Shown: one piece after another, positions 61,020 through 64,000 of the stretch
Position numbering within the stretch: the stretch's first letter is position 1
How the letters are laid out: the number at the start of each line of letters is the position of its first letter
From: Scatosoma sp048465415
Lineage (GTDB): Bacteria; Bacillota; Clostridia; Christensenellales; Borkfalkiaceae
Assembly (NCBI GenBank): GCA_048465415.1
Contig: DBFWLO010000014.1
Coordinates: 1-64,000 of the forward strand
Direction of reading: 5' to 3'
DNA: 64,000 nt
Position numbers and translations under genes: made by a program
Notes under the pieces: model-generated
Told to the model about the DNA's origin: nothing
Seen by the model: the letters and a program-made list of their open reading frames with translations, nothing else
The model's database searches: none

Positions 61020-64000
61020 TTATTCGTTTACAAAGCGAATACAATCGATATAGACGCTTTCGGCGACTCCGTTCGTGCCTTCCGTTTTTTTATCGACGAA
61101 AATAGAAGCCACATATTTCGATTCGCCGAGGAAGTTCCGTTCGAACGTTATCTCCTGCCAGCCCGCGCGAAGATGCGTCACAGCTTCGGTATCCGTCAGC
61201 CAGCCCCAGTCTGCGTCGCTGCCGCCGCCCTGAATCGCGATCGTCACACTCGCTTCCGTCTCGCTGTATACCCAAAGTCTGATCTTATTGTAGGCGTTGT
61301 CGGAAATGACGGGCGCCGTGCCGCTGATAGGATTGCCGTCGTAAGCGGTCTGCGCACGATCGCCCTGATTGAGATTAGTAAATTTCAGCGAATATTTACC
61401 GAAATAAGCCTGTTCGGCGCTGATTTCCACGCCGCTGGTCGAGGTGCCGATATTGGCTACGCCCTGACCGTTGCGGGCGAACTCTTCAAAGCTCATCAAT
61501 TCGTTTTCATAGCCGACATAGAATGTTTTTTCGAGCGTCAGCGTTTCGCCGTTAGCGCCGGGCTGCATATACGTTACGCGGTACCATCCACCCTGATCGG
61601 CCTTGAACGTCCCGCCTTCGGTCACGGAACTTTCCGCGCCGTCCGGCTTGATCACCTTGACCGTCACGTTCTTGGCCACGCCCTCTACCGTGCAGGGGTG
61701 GACGGTTATCTGCGCATCGAGAACGGAGTTCGCATAGCCGGCCGCCGACAGAGAGATCGATTTTACGACGAGTTCGAACGAATAGGTCTTTTCCACCCCG
61801 CTTTTGTTATCTTTGGCGGTGAAAGATATTTCATAAATGCCGTCCGCCGCAAACGTATATTTCGTGCCCGACAATGTTTCGCCGTCGACTTTCACCGTGA
61901 GCGTATATCCATCGCTGTCGGTGACGGAGACGAACTTTGCCAGGTCGATTTCGCTGCCCGAGATCGCCTGTTTCGGTTCGTTCGTTCCCGAGACGTTGAT
62001 CTCCGTCAAAAATCTTACGCTGTCCAGATGGAAAACAGCCGCTTCCCCGCCGAGATTGGTGAGCGCAAGGCACGCGACCGCGCCGCTTCCTTTCGCCTCC
62101 GGGATCGAGATGACGATTTCGTTCCAGCCCGGTCGCACGGGATATACCGCGCTCGAATTGGGATCGATAAACCACCAGGGATTGCCGTTCTGCCCGATGC
62201 CTATTCTCACGCTCGTTTCAACGTCGCTGTGCAGGGCAAGACGAATGGTGTTATACGTTTCGGGCTTGGGCGCATGTTCGCTCGTCGTATAATTGAGCAT
62301 GGCCTGCTGATTGCAGCCCAAAACAAATTTCATGGAATTATTGCCCGATTTTGCGAACGAATCGTCGATCGCGGGATCGGCGATGCCTGCCGAAGAGCCC
62401 GCCGTGTTTTCATACGTCCTGCCGCTTCCTACGTAGTCCTCGAAAGTGAGGACTTCCCCGATCTCGCGGACGTAGAACTCTTTGACGAGGACGATCGGTT
62501 CGGGCTCGTTGTCGCAGGTGAGCGTATACACGATAGACACCCAGCCCGCCGTACCGACGGCAAACGTATTGCCTTCGATCTCCGTTCGCTCTTTGCCCAC
62601 GACCAGTTCCACTTTGATCACGGGATTGACCGCGCCCGACTGCGTCGGTTTCCTGACGGAGATTTCCTCGTCCATATCGTAATAAAAATCGTAATTGTCA
62701 GAGACCTCGAAAGAAACGCTGATGATCGTGAATTCGATGACGAGCGTGCGCGTCGTTTTCCCGTCTTCGCTGACGACGATCGTCACCCTATCCTTTCCCG
62801 TCTGTGTGGGCGCGGTATATTCGCGCAAAGAGATTTCGCCTTTTTCGGCGCGGATCTCCACCTGCGTAGTTTCACTGATGCCGACGACTTCGAAATAATT
62901 ATTCAGATCGACGACGCTGCCTTTCACGAACTCTTTCGGCGCATTTTTTTCGAGAATGTAGTTATCGGAAGAAAAGGAAATGCCGTCGACGTACACGGTC
63001 GCTTCCGCGGCGCCTATGTTCGTGAGCCGCAGCGTGCCGATCTGGCCGTTGCCCGCCGTGTTTGCGATCATCAGAGAAATCTGATTCCACCCGACGCTCA
63101 CCTTAAAGCTTTCGCTGTTCTCGGGATTGAGCAGCCACCAGTTGCCTGAATCGTTCTGCGCCAATCCCATTCTCAGTTCTGTCGCCGCCGAGGAATAGAT
63201 CCAGAAACTCACCGTGTTGTAGACCTTGCCCACAGGCATGCCGGTATTATAGACGAGCTCGTTGTTTCTCCCCTGCGGCAGAACCATTTTGACGGAATAC
63301 TTTCCGTATTTCGCCTGTTCCTCGCTGAGAGCAGGCTCGATCTCCGTATTCGTCGCCCCCAGCCCGTCCCAGGCATTGCCGCCCCGCGCGTTTTCAAAGG
63401 AAAGAAGCTCGTTCTTTTCTCGGATATACACCTCCGTCGTCGCCGAGCGTTTGATCTCGCCCTTCGTGACGCTGAACACATAGATATAGTAACCGTTCGT
63501 CTCATAAGTTATCGGCTCGGAAGGCGTGACCGCGCTTCCCTGCGCTTCGCCGGGCTTTTGCAGCGTAAGAGTAGCTTCCGCGTTCGGATCGTTGACGATC
63601 GCCTGCGGAATTTTGCCCGTAAAACCGACTTCTTTCCCTTCCGCGTCGATCGCGTAAAAAATTTCGATATCCTTGACCTTTACGGCGATCTCCGCCGTTT
63701 CGTCGGGCGTAGACGAATCGTTGCCCTGAATGAAATAACCGAGTTTCAACGTATGTTCGCCCGGCTGGGTGAAAACGGGTAAATTGCTTGCGGAGATTTC
63801 TTCGCCGTCCAAAAAGAGTTTCACCGTTCCCGCGCCTTCGGGCAAAACGGTGTAGCCGGGAATCGAAAGCGTATCGCCGACAAACAATTCGATGTCGGAA
63901 GCGTCGGAAACGTCAAATCCCGCCACCGTCACCGCCACCGTCACGAGCGTCTCGTTCGCGCTGCCGTCCGCGGCGGAAAAGACGACTTTATAGTTTCCCG
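61020..64000 (-). CDS. Large modular extracellular protein (partial, C-terminal 993 residues)
   Basis: The frame stays open to the window edge, so the start lies outside. The visible part consists of three tandem units, each an Ig-like domain followed by a CBM-like beta-sandwich. Shared marks are a Y-(I/V)-(R/G) link, (L/M)-x-F-E, YN-x-(I/V)-x-(F/L)-W/A-(I/L)-(Y/H)S, GW-x-(E/Q)-I, and D-x-(I/V)-x-F. The last unit ends at the C-terminus, with no LPXTG or membrane anchor; anchoring may be N-terminal. It heads the visible operon, 58 bases before the DUF4091 gene, and is probably a glycan-binding surface protein. Confidence 0.65.
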   Translation of the reverse strand, partial: GNYKVVFSAADGSANETLVTVAVTVAGFDVSDASDIELFVGDTLSIPGYTVLPEGAGTVKLFLDGEEISASNLPVFTQPGEHTLKLGYFIQGNDSSTPDETAEIAVKVKDIEIFYAIDAEGKEVGFTGKIPQAIVNDPNAEATLTLQKPGEAQGSAVTPSEPITYETNGYYIYVFSVTKGEIKRSATTEVYIREKNELLSFENARGGNAWDGLGATNTEIEPALSEEQAKYGKYSVKMVLPQGRNNELVYNTGMPVGKVYNTVSFWIYSSAATELRMGLAQNDSGNWWLLNPENSESFKVSVGWNQISLMIANTAGNGQIGTLRLTNIGAAEATVYVDGISFSSDNYILEKNAPKEFVKGSVVDLNNYFEVVGISETTQVEIRAEKGEISLREYTAPTQTGKDRVTIVVSEDGKTTRTLVIEFTIISVSFEVSDNYDFYYDMDEEISVRKPTQSGAVNPVIKVELVVGKERTEIEGNTFAVGTAGWVSIVYTLTCDNEPEPIVLVKEFYVREIGEVLTFEDYVGSGRTYENTAGSSAGIADPAIDDSFAKSGNNSMKFVLGCNQQAMLNYTTSEHAPKPETYNTIRLALHSDVETSVRIGIGQNGNPWWFIDPNSSAVYPVRPGWNEIVISIPEAKGSGAVACLALTNLGGEAAVFHLDSVRFLTEINVSGTNEPKQAISGSEIDLAKFVSVTDSDGYTLTVKVDGETLSGTKYTFAADGIYEISFTAKDNKSGVEKTYSFELVVKSISLSAAGYANSVLDAQITVHPCTVEGVAKNVTVKVIKPDGAESSVTEGGTFKADQGGWYRVTYMQPGANGETLTLEKTFYVGYENELMSFEEFARNGQGVANIGTSTSGVEISAEQAYFGKYSLKFTNLNQGDRAQTAYDGNPISGTAPVISDNAYNKIRLWVYSETEASVTIAIQGGGSDADWGWLTDTEAVTHLRAGWQEITFERNFLGESKYVASIFVDKKTEGTNGVAESVYIDCIRFVNE

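Noticed and set aside
60813..63149. 778-codon open frame on the plus strand opposite the large modular protein
   Set aside because: It is antisense to a repeat protein whose frame has clear domain structure; it lacks a ribosome site and domains and has an Arg-rich shadow composition.
1..64000. CRISPR arrays, rRNA genes, insertion-sequence transposases, riboswitches
   Set aside because: None recognised on either strand; the only spaced repeats are the three TTCGG boxes, which are too few and too degenerate for a CRISPR.

Overview
The window reads as a gut-type member of the Bacillota (Clostridia, possibly Christensenellales-like; inferred from gene content only). It shows Gram-positive glycan-utilisation operons with lipoprotein binding proteins and MalF/MalG permeases, strong AGGAGG ribosome sites, TTGACA-17-TATAAT promoters and Firmicute-type mobile genes. 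The two sugar operons are fairly GC-rich; the middle third is more AT-rich and looks like an acquired defence and mobility island.

Layout. (1) 1-13.6 kb, minus strand: an arabinoxylan/xylan locus. It holds a LacI regulator, a binding protein, two permeases, a secreted GH10 xylanase, a large modular lipoprotein, cytosolic GH1, GH51 and GH3 enzymes, and the start of a fucose/arabinose isomerase-like gene. A consensus promoter with two identical LacI-type operators 68 bp apart precedes the binding-protein gene. (2) 14.3-20.8 kb, minus: a complete Wadjet system, jetA-jetB-jetC-jetD. (3) 21.4-31.4 kb: two divergent DUF4143 AAA ATPases around an intergenic region with iterated TTCGG boxes. The rightward one leads into a type I restriction-modification operon (hsdM, hsdS, hsdR), followed by a PARG-like macrodomain gene broken by a stop codon. 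(4) 31.5-37.9 kb, plus: the backbone of an integrative mobilizable element (HTH protein, excisionase, candidate oriT, RHH protein, MobP-type relaxase, two tandem tyrosine integrases). Three of its genes carry single in-frame stops. (5) 38.0-42.4 kb: small accessory genes (TspO-like membrane protein, two lipoproteins, AbrB, an unknown protein, two double-HTH XRE regulators and a remnant of a third) ending at tRNA-Pro(CGG). (6) 42.5-43.7 kb: an exported flavodoxin lipoprotein. (7) 43.8-64 kb, minus: a long operon for fucosylated, N-acetylhexosamine-containing glycans. It has surface CBM-like proteins, a DUF4091/GH123-like protein, a binding protein with two permeases, an unknown TIM-barrel enzyme, and GH20-like, GH95, GH109-like and L-fucose isomerase genes.

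Working together. In each sugar locus, lipoproteins capture or cut polymer outside, the ABC importer brings in oligosaccharides, and unsecreted glycosidases finish them. Neither locus encodes the ABC ATPase, so a shared MsmK-type ATPase elsewhere is likely. GH95, GH109 and FucI together match the chemistry of the blood-group A determinant. The island stacks two complete anti-DNA defences (Wadjet, type I RM) beside a decaying mobilizable element. The premature stops (three TAA, one TGA) are mostly explained by C-to-T changes and point to decay rather than recoding.
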